Counted from the first letter of the stretch, positions 35,557 to 43,821 are shown. The stretch: 43,821 nucleotides of DNA from an uncultured Clostridia bacterium (GCA_946414505.1 CAMKOU010000002.1:1-43821); one strand, 5' to 3'. Program-made: numbers and translations. The notes: a model not told the origin generated them from the sequence alone.

Positions 35557-35893
35557 GTAGTCAGTGGTCAGTCGTCAGCCGCCAGCTGTCAGTAGGCAGA
35601 AGTAGGGTGTGCATCGCACGCACGCGCGGATTTCATAACAATGTTTTCCGTACAATCGTAGTGACAGCCCTTGCGGCTGTCAATTCCTGCCGCCGTGCGG
35701 CAGGAAAGGGCAACCGCGAGGGTTGCCCCTACGGATAATAAGGAAACGTATGGTCGCCCCAACTGCCGACTGCCGACTGCCGACTGACAACTGACAGCTG
35801 ACAACTGACAACTGACAGCTGACAACTGACGACTGACGGCTGACAGCTGACAACTGACGACTGACAGCTGACGACTGACAACTGACAGCTGAC
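35557..35893. repeat. Composite element: YTGTCAG array, triple stem-loop core, CTGACAR array
   Basis: Left array 35557-35597, core 35657-35732 with three palindromes, right array of about 16 heptamers at 35782-35893. Confidence 0.9.
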
Positions 35894-35981
35894 CGACATT
35901 TGCACTTGAAAAGCCCTTCAAAATTTGCTATAATTAAATATAGAGCAAAAAACGGCTGTATCAGCCGGAGGAGGACAACTT

Positions 35982-37949
35982 ATGTGTGAGAAAAAACCGT
36001 ATTATATCACAACTGCGATTGCTTATACCTCGCGCAAGCCGCATATCGGCAACAGCTACGAAATCGTGCTGACCGACGCGATCGCGCGCTATAAAAGGAT
36101 GCTGGGCTACGACGTGTTTTTCCAGACAGGCACCGACGAGCACGGTCAAAAAATCGAAATGTACGCACAGGCGGAGGGCTGCACGCCCAAGGAGTATGTG
36201 GACAAGGTGGCAGGCGAGATCCGCGCGATTTGCGACGTGCTGAACACCTCGTACGACTATTTTATCCGCACCACCGATCCGCAGCATGAGCGCGCCGTGC
36301 AAAAGATCTTCAAAAAGCTGTATGAGCAAGGCGACATCTACAAGGGCAGCTACGAGGGACTCTACTGCACACCCTGCGAGAGCTTTTGGACGGAAAGCCA
36401 GCTGGTGGACGGCAAGTGCCCCGACTGCGGCCGCGAGGTGAAGCCGATGAAGGAGGAAGCCTACTTCCTGCGCCTGTCCAAGTACCAAAAGCAGCTGGAG
36501 GAGTACATTGAGAGCCATCCCGACTTCATCTATCCCGAAAGCCGCAAAAAAGAGATGCTCAACAACTTCATCAAGCCCGGCCTGCAAGACCTTTGCGTAT
36601 CGCGGACGAGCTTCAAGTGGGGCATCCCCGTGGACTTTGACGACAAGCACGTGGTGTATGTGTGGATCGACGCGCTGTCCAACTATATCACCTCGCTCGG
36701 CTACGACCCCGACGGCAGCGGCGAACTGTACAAAAAATACTGGCCTGCCGACGCGCACATCGTCGGCAAGGACATCGTGCGCTTTCACACCATCTACTGG
36801 CCGATCATGCTGCTGGCGCTGGGCGAGCCGCTGCCCAAGCAGGTGTTCGGCCACCCGTGGCTGCTGTTCGGCGAGAACAAAATGAGCAAAAGCCGCGGCA
36901 ACGTGATCTATGCCGACGAGCTGGCGGAGATGATCGGCGTGGACGCCGTGCGCTACTACCTGCTGAGCGAAATGCCCTTTGCCAACGACGGCTCCGCCAC
37001 CTACGAAACGATCGTGGAGCGCTTCAACTCCGATTTGGCGAACACGCTGGGCAATTTGGTGAACCGCACCATCGCCATGAACAACAAATATTTCGGCGGC
37101 GCGGTGCAGGCGCCGGTGGCTGCCGAACCGCTCGACGATGAATTGAAGCAGTTCTGCCTGGACACCGTGAAAAAGGTGGACGACGCGATTGCGGTGTTCC
37201 ATATCAGCGACGCGCTGGAGGCGGTGATGAACCTTGCCAAGCGCTGCAACAAATACATCGACGAAACCGCGCCGTGGGTGCTCGCCAAAAACGAGGACAC
37301 CAAGCCGCGCCTGGGCACGGTGCTGTATAACCTTTTGGAGAGCATCCGCTTTATCGCGGTGCTGCTGCAGCCCTTCATGCCCGACACCCACAAGGCGATT
37401 TTGGCGCAGATGAACTGCGACATCGACAGCTACGACAGCCTTTCCGCCTTTGGCGCGACCAAGCCCGGCACGCAGCTGGGACAGGCAACGCCGCTCTTTG
37501 TGCGTATCGACCCCAAACAATTTGAGGAAGCTCTCGCTGCCAAGCAAAAAGCTGCCGCCGAGGGCGAAAAAGCCATTGAAGAATTGGAGGAAGCGGAGGA
37601 TTTGTCCGCCATTCCGCAAATCGGCATCGACGACTTTGCCAAAAGCGACATCCGCGTCGGCGAGGTCAAGGCGTGCGAAAAGGTGAAAAAGAGCAAAAAG
37701 CTGCTGCAATTCACGATTTTTGACGGCACCGGCGAGCGCACCATCGTCAGCGGCATCGCGAAATACTATCAGCCCGAGGAACTGGTGGGCAAAAAGATCC
37801 TGTTCGTGTCCAATTTGAAGCCCGTCAAGCTCTGCGGCGTGGAAAGCCACGGCATGATTTTGTCGGCGGTGCACGGCGAGGGCGACAGCGAGCAGCTGCA
37901 GGTGATCATGGTGGACGACAACCTGCCGGCAGGATGGAAGATTTGTTAA
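35982..37949 (+). CDS. metG: Methionyl-tRNA synthetase
   Basis: YYITTAIAYTSRKPHIGNSYEIVLTDAIARYKR...FGHPWLLFGENKMSKSRGN; C-terminal tRNA-binding domain IDDFAKSDIRVGEVKACEKV. Confidence 0.98.
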   Translation: MCEKKPYYITTAIAYTSRKPHIGNSYEIVLTDAIARYKRMLGYDVFFQTGTDEHGQKIEMYAQAEGCTPKEYVDKVAGEIRAICDVLNTSYDYFIRTTDPQHERAVQKIFKKLYEQGDIYKGSYEGLYCTPCESFWTESQLVDGKCPDCGREVKPMKEEAYFLRLSKYQKQLEEYIESHPDFIYPESRKKEMLNNFIKPGLQDLCVSRTSFKWGIPVDFDDKHVVYVWIDALSNYITSLGYDPDGSGELYKKYWPADAHIVGKDIVRFHTIYWPIMLLALGEPLPKQVFGHPWLLFGENKMSKSRGNVIYADELAEMIGVDAVRYYLLSEMPFANDGSATYETIVERFNSDLANTLGNLVNRTIAMNNKYFGGAVQAPVAAEPLDDELKQFCLDTVKKVDDAIAVFHISDALEAVMNLAKRCNKYIDETAPWVLAKNEDTKPRLGTVLYNLLESIRFIAVLLQPFMPDTHKAILAQMNCDIDSYDSLSAFGATKPGTQLGQATPLFVRIDPKQFEEALAAKQKAAAEGEKAIEELEEAEDLSAIPQIGIDDFAKSDIRVGEVKACEKVKKSKKLLQFTIFDGTGERTIVSGIAKYYQPEELVGKKILFVSNLKPVKLCGVESHGMILSAVHGEGDSEQLQVIMVDDNLPAGWKIC

Positions 37950-37960
37950 ATTGCTCTCGC

Positions 37961-38103
37961 TGTCATTTCGAACGGTCGCGAAGCGAATTTGTGCAGCAAA
38001 TAGCCGAGAAATCCCCTGCGGCGACGCGCATTAGTATCCTGTCAAGGGGATTTCTCGACTAAATCGCTACGCGATTTTGCCTGCGGCACCGCTCGAAATG
38101 ACA
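37961..38103. repeat. MITE-like palindromic element (TGTCATTTCGA ... TCGAAATGACA)
   Basis: Perfect 11-bp terminal inverted repeats; internal GAGAAATCCCCT/AGGGGATTTCTC palindrome. Confidence 0.88.
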
Positions 38104-38128
38104 TCTTACACAGAAAGCCGGCGGCAAC

Positions 38129-38410
38129 ATGAAGCAATACTATGTTTACATTCTTGCCAATACAAACAATCACGTACTTTATGTCGGCGTAACCAACAAT
38201 CTTATGCGGCGTTTATATGAACATAAAAACAAACTGGTTGACGGCTTCACAAAAAAATATGCAGTTGATAAACTTGTTTACTATGAAATCACAACCGATA
38301 TAAATTCCGCTATTGAACGGGAAAAGCAAATCAAAAAGTGGTCACGCCAAAAGAAAAATATACTCATTGAATCAAAAAATCCAAACTGGTTAGAAATATT
38401 ACTTGAATAA
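38129..38410 (+). CDS. Single-domain GIY-YIG endonuclease-like protein
   Basis: MKQYYVYILANTNNHVLYVGVTNNLMRRLYEHKNKLVDGFTKKYAVDKLVYYE...AIEREKQIKKWSRQKKNILIESKNPNW. Confidence 0.92.
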   Translation: MKQYYVYILANTNNHVLYVGVTNNLMRRLYEHKNKLVDGFTKKYAVDKLVYYEITTDINSAIEREKQIKKWSRQKKNILIESKNPNWLEILLE

Positions 38411-39181
38411 ATGAACCAATACACTAACATCTTCGACTCCCACGCCCACTATGACGACCGCTGGTTTGACGGCGACCGCGAGGCTTTGCTTGCGGCGCTG
38501 CCGGCGCAGGGCGTTTGCGGGATCGTGAACAACGCGGTGGATCTGGACGCCGCCGCGCGGGTGATCGCGCTTGCCGAGGCATATCCGCACTGCTATGCGG
38601 CGGTGGGCTTTCACCCCGAAAATTTAGAAAACATGCCGCCTGATTATGTAGACCACATCGCCGCGCTGACGGCGCACCCCAAGGTGGTGGCGATCGGCGA
38701 AACGGGCTTGGACTATCACTGGGATATCCCCAAACCCCAGCAACAGCGCGTTTTTGAGGAACAGATATGTCTGTCGCTCGACTTGAACCTGCCGATCGTC
38801 GTGCATGACCGCGAGGCGCACGGCGATGTGTTCACCCTGCTGCGCAAATACCGCCCCAAGGCGCTGGTGCACTGCTTTTCGGGCAGCGTTGAGCTGATGC
38901 GTGAGGCGGTGCGGCTGGGCTGTGTGATCAGCCTGGGCGGCGTGGTCACCTTTAAAAACGCGCGCCACAGCATAGAGGTCGCGGCGGAAATTCCGCTTGA
39001 CCGGCTGCTGCTGGAAACCGACGCTCCCTACATGGCGCCTGTTCCCTATCGCGGCAAGCGTTGCGACAGCGCGATGATCGTCTATGCGGCAGAAAAAATA
39101 GCAGCCCTGCGCGGGATCCCCACGCAAGAGCTGCTGGATATCACGGCGGCTAACGCCAAACGTTTTTACGGAATACAATGA
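38411..39181 (+). CDS. tatD: TatD-family metal-dependent DNase
   Basis: IFDSHAHYDDRWFDGD...AVGFHPENLENMP...AIGETGLDYHWD...PIVVHDREAHGD...VHCFSGS...LLLETDAPYMAPVPYRGKR. Confidence 0.96.
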   Translation: MNQYTNIFDSHAHYDDRWFDGDREALLAALPAQGVCGIVNNAVDLDAAARVIALAEAYPHCYAAVGFHPENLENMPPDYVDHIAALTAHPKVVAIGETGLDYHWDIPKPQQQRVFEEQICLSLDLNLPIVVHDREAHGDVFTLLRKYRPKALVHCFSGSVELMREAVRLGCVISLGGVVTFKNARHSIEVAAEIPLDRLLLETDAPYMAPVPYRGKRCDSAMIVYAAEKIAALRGIPTQELLDITAANAKRFYGIQ

Positions 39182-39209
39182 GAACGGCTCCTCTGGCAGG
39201 AGCCGTTTT

Positions 39210-40604
39210 TTAGCAGTCTTCGTCATTATCTTCTTCTATACCTACATCACTCATTTTATTGAGAGCAGCACTATAACCACGAATAAAACGATCTAAAGCA
39301 CGCTCCATTCGTAAACGTGAGGAATACGCGCAATCTACTCGTTTATTAGGACAGCGCGAATAGGTAGTACAATTGGGTAATGCAAAGCAGTTTCTACACA
39401 TTTCCCGAGTAGGCTCGACCGAACCAAGTTGCTTCAATAAATCTGTTTCAGTGACACCTTTCCAAATATCTCCCAAGGGCTGCATTGCTTGAAAATGCTC
39501 ACAGGAATACAGCGTTCCGTCGGGAGTAATAACACGTGAATTATAAGGATTATCTGCCATGCAAAAATGGTACCGCGTGTGTTTCAACGTGAAGTGCGTT
39601 GAAACATAAAAACCTTTGGCTGTAATCATATCCATTGTTGCAATAGCCTTATCCCATATTTCATGCGTATTTTCATTTGCCTGTAAATCAAAAAGCGGCG
39701 CAATATCAAAAGATACAAGCGAAGGATTGACGATAAAGTTTTTCAAATCATCAATCATGGTCGGAACACCACCGATATTTTCATGGTCAACATTAATACG
39801 AATATGCACTCGAATACCGGCTTCATTCACCATTTTAATACGTGAGAGTACGTGCCAATAGGCAGACTGATAATTAAAGACATAATTCTTGCGCGCATTA
39901 TATTGTTCCTCCACTCCGTCAAGGGTGATTTGAATACGACGCAAATTCCAACTGTCACGCATTTTTTTAATGATTTCCTCTGTAATTAAACTGCCGTTGG
40001 AAATCATTCTGGAAACAACCTCAATGCCTTCCTCTTTTAAGCCCTTGACTATCTTGTCGATGCTTTTTTCACCCATTAACGGCTCGCCGCCAAACCAACT
40101 GAAAACAACAGGCTCTTGCGGATTACAAACACTTTTGATATACCTAATAGTCTGATCAACTATTTCATCATTCATCGAAATAAACTGAATGCCTGCTTCA
40201 TAACAATACACACATCGCGCATTACATGCGGTGGTGGGTAAGATAGTGAATGCATTACACTTATTAGAAATCATGGCGCGGCGAAGCTTACAATAATTCT
40301 CATACACCAGAGCTTCGTTTTTAGTTTCCGGAACCAAGAAACTATCTTCCGCTAATTGCTTCAAAACTGGGCTGGCAATTATTTCAGAAGCAGAAAATCT
40401 TATGTCAGGATTGATTTCAAGCGTTTCTTCATTCAATTGATTAATTTGCTTGGTAAAGTTTTGGAAAACATAATTTTTTCCATCGCAATGATGAGCAACT
40501 GCATAAATAGACCACCGATATTTCGTATCAGGATCAATTTGTTTTTTTCCAAGAACACTAATTACTATAGGGTCACCCTTATAAAAGATATTCACATTTT
40601 TCAC
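39210..40604 (-). CDS. Radical SAM/SPASM peptide maturase
   Basis: CNARCVYCYEAG (CX3CX2C); FSWFGGEPLMG; C-terminal SPASM Cys set MCRNCFALPNCTTYSRCPNKRVDC. Start is a GTG; 40595 (GTG with better SD) is an alternative. Confidence 0.9.
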   Translation of the reverse strand: MKNVNIFYKGDPIVISVLGKKQIDPDTKYRWSIYAVAHHCDGKNYVFQNFTKQINQLNEETLEINPDIRFSASEIIASPVLKQLAEDSFLVPETKNEALVYENYCKLRRAMISNKCNAFTILPTTACNARCVYCYEAGIQFISMNDEIVDQTIRYIKSVCNPQEPVVFSWFGGEPLMGEKSIDKIVKGLKEEGIEVVSRMISNGSLITEEIIKKMRDSWNLRRIQITLDGVEEQYNARKNYVFNYQSAYWHVLSRIKMVNEAGIRVHIRINVDHENIGGVPTMIDDLKNFIVNPSLVSFDIAPLFDLQANENTHEIWDKAIATMDMITAKGFYVSTHFTLKHTRYHFCMADNPYNSRVITPDGTLYSCEHFQAMQPLGDIWKGVTETDLLKQLGSVEPTREMCRNCFALPNCTTYSRCPNKRVDCAYSSRLRMERALDRFIRGYSAALNKMSDVGIEEDNDEDC

Positions 40605-40691
40605 CTACTCTTTTTTTTCAGTAGTATTATACTATATCTTTCTACAAAAAGCAACCCTTCTATATGAATATTTATCTGCTTCACCTTATAA

Positions 40692-40735
40692 AAAAACAGC
40701 TGTGCAATTCGAGTGAATTGCACAGCTGTTTTTCT
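40692..40735 (-). terminator. Strong hairpin/terminator between precursor peptide and maturase genes
   Basis: Minus strand AACAGCTGTGCAATTCACTCGAATTGCACAGCTGTTTTTTTATAAG. Confidence 0.85.
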
Positions 40736-40739
40736 TTAA

Positions 40740-40865
40740 TTACGCCTCGAAATCACAATCGAATTCCAAGCAGTCATCCGGACAGTCCATCTCACATGCG
40801 GAAGTCAAAACAACGTCCTCAGCCTGCAGCTCGACAGCCTCGATCATAGCCTTCATGTATTTCAA
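40740..40865 (-). CDS. Candidate RiPP precursor peptide, 41 aa, CX3CX3CX4C core
   Basis: TTG start 9 nt after GGAGG; (M)KYMKAMIEAVELQAEDVVLTSACEMDCPDDCLEFDCDFEA; directly upstream of the rSAM gene. Absent from the ORF track. Confidence 0.8.
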   Translation of the reverse strand: MKYMKAMIEAVELQAEDVVLTSACEMDCPDDCLEFDCDFEA

Positions 40866-40918
40866 TTCAGTGCACCTCCTTTACATAATTGTAAACACTT
40901 CATTGTTAATTACTAAAA

Positions 40919-42370
40919 TTAAACGCCGAAATACTCGTTAGCAGCCTGATTGTAGAGATAAATAGCCATATAGAACTGGTTGCTGGGCTCATCAGTGAGT
41001 TTCTGCTTAACCTGAGCAATTATGGATGTCTTATACTCTGCATTATTGCTGTATTTCAAGGTATATACTTTGTCCAGATAGGGAGAAGGAATACCTTCAA
41101 TAACAACCTGCTGTACACTACCGGAAGTGTTCGCATTTGTAAAGGCAGCTTCTTCGCCGTCAACAGTTACGGATGCTGATGCAAACTTGGTATTGTTAGT
41201 CTTTCTATACTGAACCTTCAAGGAAGTAGCAGCAAGATACTCGCCGGTGCCTCTGTAATAAGTCAAACCGAGAGCGGAAACATCGGGGTGAGCGGTGCTG
41301 ATTTCTGCAGGCAAAACAATATCGGAAGCAGAAACGGTGGGGGCAGTATAGTCAATTCTGGCATCAGCAGGATTCTCTGTGTTGTAAGAGAACTGGGTCT
41401 GGGCTTTCGCGCCAAAATTCAAAAGTGTTTTGTAGAGGTTAGCAAGCTTTGTGTTAGTGGTGGTGGGAAGCTTGTCAACTACATACTGTTCAATAGAATA
41501 AGTATCCCTCGCAATTACCTGGCCATTCTGGAGGATTTCACAGGTAATGGGCTCTGTGAACATAGGAGAATAAAGGTGATAGTAGTGCTGAGATACTCTG
41601 GCATTTGCAGACTCAAGAGCGGTGTAATCAATTGTTACATTTTCATCAGTCAGTCTTTCGGGACCACTGAATCTTACCTGAAGGGTAGCGGGATCATAGC
41701 CGGTAGGTGCTTTCCAGAAACGATAAAGCAGGCTTACTTCGCCGGCAAGATACGAGCTGTAACCATACAGGAAAGTGTTGAAATCAACGAGCTCTTCTTC
41801 GATTTCGGGATAAACAACAGCGTCCGCAGCAGTGGTCATCTTGGTGCTGTCAGCAGTGCCGTCTGCAACGAGATCAACGTCGGTAGCAGCGGTGGTGCTA
41901 GAAGCAGCGGTGTTACCGGTCAAGTAATCAACGCTGAGGTTAACGGTGGTGTTGCCGCTGCCGATTACGTTGAATACGACCTTAACCAGTGTCTTCTTGG
42001 TGCTGAAATCAACAGGGGTGTAGCCGGAAGCGTTAAAGGTAACGTGATCGCTCAGGCCGGTGTTGATGCTGGTTTGGAGGCTGGTCAGGTTGGGAAGTAC
42101 ATCCTGGTTGGCGATCTGCAACACAGTAGGATCATAGAAAACCTTACCCTGAATGTTGACGATGCCATAGGTGGTGGTCAAATCGTAGCAAACAGTGACC
42201 TGCTCGGTAGTACCCGGAACATATTCAACTGTGCCGTTCGCACCGATGTTGGAGGTGAATGTGACAGTGTTGGTCTCCGTTGCACTTGCGACGCTGATGC
42301 CCATGGTAGCCATACCCAGGACCATCATCAACGCGAGTACGATGGAAACGGTTCTTTTCATTGCTCTCAT
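40919..42370 (-). CDS. Secreted protein with N-terminal cohesin-like domain
   Basis: Signal peptide RTVSIVLALMMVLGMATMGISVASA; VTVCYDLTTTYGIVNIQGKVFYDPTVLQ...TKKTLVKVVFNVIGSGNTTVNLSVD resembles cohesin-type beta-sandwich. Confidence 0.65.
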   Translation of the reverse strand: MRAMKRTVSIVLALMMVLGMATMGISVASATETNTVTFTSNIGANGTVEYVPGTTEQVTVCYDLTTTYGIVNIQGKVFYDPTVLQIANQDVLPNLTSLQTSINTGLSDHVTFNASGYTPVDFSTKKTLVKVVFNVIGSGNTTVNLSVDYLTGNTAASSTTAATDVDLVADGTADSTKMTTAADAVVYPEIEEELVDFNTFLYGYSSYLAGEVSLLYRFWKAPTGYDPATLQVRFSGPERLTDENVTIDYTALESANARVSQHYYHLYSPMFTEPITCEILQNGQVIARDTYSIEQYVVDKLPTTTNTKLANLYKTLLNFGAKAQTQFSYNTENPADARIDYTAPTVSASDIVLPAEISTAHPDVSALGLTYYRGTGEYLAATSLKVQYRKTNNTKFASASVTVDGEEAAFTNANTSGSVQQVVIEGIPSPYLDKVYTLKYSNNAEYKTSIIAQVKQKLTDEPSNQFYMAIYLYNQAANEYFGV

Positions 42371-42843
42371 GTTAATTGCTCCTCTTCTAAAAAGTATTTT
42401 TCCGATTTAAGGCATAAAGCCTTTCTATCTAGCACAATTATACCACAGACAAACAAATCTCGCAATTAAAAAATTGAATTATATTTGTAAAAAAATTCTG
42501 CTGGGTTTTGTCATTTTTAACGGAACAATTAGCAAGCTGCACAATTATTTTGTGTTATTATGTTAACCTTGCATAATTTATCGCATTTTGCTTTTTCGGC
42601 GTGGTATTTCACCCGAAATCACCATATCGCCCAATAAAGCTGTGCCTGCCGCGGTTTTTTGCTCTTTAGAGCCGCGCGTCAATTTCTTTTGTAAAAAAGC
42701 AGATTTATTATAGCACTTTTCTTTCAATTATGCTATACTAATTTTGTGGTATTTTTCTTCCAAATTATAATTATTTTTTAGAAATATAGTCATATTTTAA
42801 CATTTTACTATATTACAGCAACTTTATACAAGGAGAGGATCAC

Positions 42844-43545
42844 ATGAAGGAAACCATCGTCACCATCCCCATCAACGATCTGTTTGCCCCGCGCGACGGC
42901 TGTCCGCTGTGCCGCATGGAGCATATGCTGGAGGAGCAATACTGTCAATACATTACGGGCGACGCCATGATGGAGCCGAGCGTGCGCGTGATCACCAACA
43001 AAAAAGGCTTTTGTCACCGCCACTATTCGCGCATGACGCAAGTGGGACAAAAGCTGCCGAATGCGCTGCTTTTGGAAACGCATTTGGAGGAAACGCTCGA
43101 AAAGCTGCTGCCGAAAAAAGCCGGGAAGCCCGACAAAAAGCAGCTGGAAGCCCTGCGCGAGATGCTGGACGCGTGCTATGTGTGCGAGCTGGTGAAGGGC
43201 GATATGCTGCATTTGCTGGCAACCGTGTTTGCGGAATGGGCAAAGGGCAACGAATTTCGCCAAACCTTTTTGGAGCAGCCGTTCATCTGCCTGCACCACT
43301 ATCACCTGATGATGACGGCGGCAATGGCCAAAGGCGGCGTGCCGTCGAAGCTGCTGCCGGCGTTCCACGCTGATGTGCTGCAGCTGGTGCGCGGCTATTT
43401 GGAGTCGCTGAAAAAGGACACCGACCACTTCGTCACCATGTTCGACTACCGCAGCAAGGGGCAGGAATGGGGCGCCTCGGTGGATGTGATCGAGCGCGAT
43501 ATCGCATTTTTGACAAAGGAAAAGCCGGAGGCAGGCGATCCGTAG
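42844..43545 (+). CDS. DUF6062-like protein
   Basis: Conserved Cys/His pattern DGCPLCRMEHMLEEQYCQYITGDAMMEPSVR...GFCHRHYSRM...DACYVCE...PFICLHHYHLM. Confidence 0.65.
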   Translation: MKETIVTIPINDLFAPRDGCPLCRMEHMLEEQYCQYITGDAMMEPSVRVITNKKGFCHRHYSRMTQVGQKLPNALLLETHLEETLEKLLPKKAGKPDKKQLEALREMLDACYVCELVKGDMLHLLATVFAEWAKGNEFRQTFLEQPFICLHHYHLMMTAAMAKGGVPSKLLPAFHADVLQLVRGYLESLKKDTDHFVTMFDYRSKGQEWGASVDVIERDIAFLTKEKPEAGDP

Positions 43546-43608
43546 GCAGCAGTCAGCTGTCAGTAGTCAGTCGTCAGTTGCCAGTCGCAGTCGGCAGTTG
43601 CCGGTCGT
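43546..43608. repeat. Degenerate YTGTCAG/TAGTCAG heptamer array at the 3' end of the DUF6062-like gene
   Basis: CAGCAGTCAGCTGTCAGTAGTCAGTCGTCAGTTGCCAGTCGCAGTCGGCAGTTGCCGGTCG. Confidence 0.82.
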
Positions 43609-43647
43609 CCCTAAGTTAAGGATAACAGGATCGTTTTCTCTATGGTG

Positions 43648-43701
43648 TATGGGGCTGGCTCAAAACTCAAATAGAGAGTAAAAGAGCCAAGCCCCCGTTT
43701 T
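43648..43701 (+). terminator. Hairpin/terminator-like inverted repeat
   Basis: GGGGCTGGCTC...GAGCCAAGCCCCCGTTTTTGTT. Confidence 0.6.
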
Positions 43702-43793
43702 TGTTACAAAACTAAGAAATCATTTACGCACAGTCGCATGATGGGCAGAAAGCCTTCCCCCTCGGAGGCAATGTCAACAACTTAAAGAAAAGC

Positions 43794-43821
43794 TGTCATT
43801 TCGAGCGGTGCCCAAAGGGCA
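43794..43821. repeat. Left end of a second TGTCATTTCGA MITE-like element, cut by the window edge
   Basis: TGTCATTTCGAGCGGTGCC matches the terminus of the 37961-38103 element. Confidence 0.75.

Noticed and set aside
35765-35893. Regular repeat array considered as CRISPR
   Set aside because: Contiguous 7-bp units without spacers; not CRISPR.
35961-37874. 637-aa minus-strand ORF opposite metG
   Set aside because: Antisense shadow of a definite methionyl-tRNA synthetase.
1-43821. tRNA, rRNA, prophage or integrase/transposase genes
   Set aside because: No tRNA cloverleaf with T-loop consensus, rRNA segment, transposase or integrase was recognised; the GH25 lysozyme alone is not enough to call a prophage.

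Overview
The window is a GC-rich, mostly housekeeping segment of a Firmicute chromosome, probably Clostridia/Oscillospiraceae-like (inferred from spmAB, spoVAE, riboswitch types, dockerin and gene content). Recognisable genes: rny (5' truncated), folate and riboflavin ECF S-components, metK, a cupin, an Sfp-type PPTase, an AbrB-like regulator, spmA/spmB, rlmB, a degenerate P-type-ATPase-like protein, rpe, a four-gene Ser/Thr-kinase/zinc-ribbon/lipoprotein cluster, a YhgE-like heptad protein plus MMPL exporter, an aquaporin, a GH25 lysozyme, a TIGR01440 protein, pyrK/pyrD, a Gld-like ABC operon, a dockerin protein, spoVAE, metG, a GIY-YIG protein, tatD, a radical-SAM/SPASM maturase with an un-annotated Cys-rich precursor peptide, a cohesin-like secreted protein, and a DUF6062-like protein. 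Three riboswitches (THF, FMN, SAM-I) precede the matching genes. The best leads for something undescribed are: (1) a convergent-promoter small-membrane-peptide/antisense-RNA module at ~3.57-3.86 kb that looks like a type I toxin-antitoxin locus; (2) a minimal RiPP locus at 39.2-40.9 kb (41-aa acidic CX3CX3CX4C precursor, attenuating hairpin, rSAM/SPASM); (3) heptameric repeat arrays (CTGACAR, TAATGCG, TAGTGCA families) whose units each carry a stop codon and which repeatedly form or abut the stop codons of flanking genes; (4) a pseudo-P-type ATPase; (5) a kinase locus whose members share a similar C-terminal extracellular domain; (6) a palindromic MITE-like element next to a GIY-YIG gene inside the conserved metG-tatD neighbourhood. 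All calls come from reading the sequence by eye; no database search was run.
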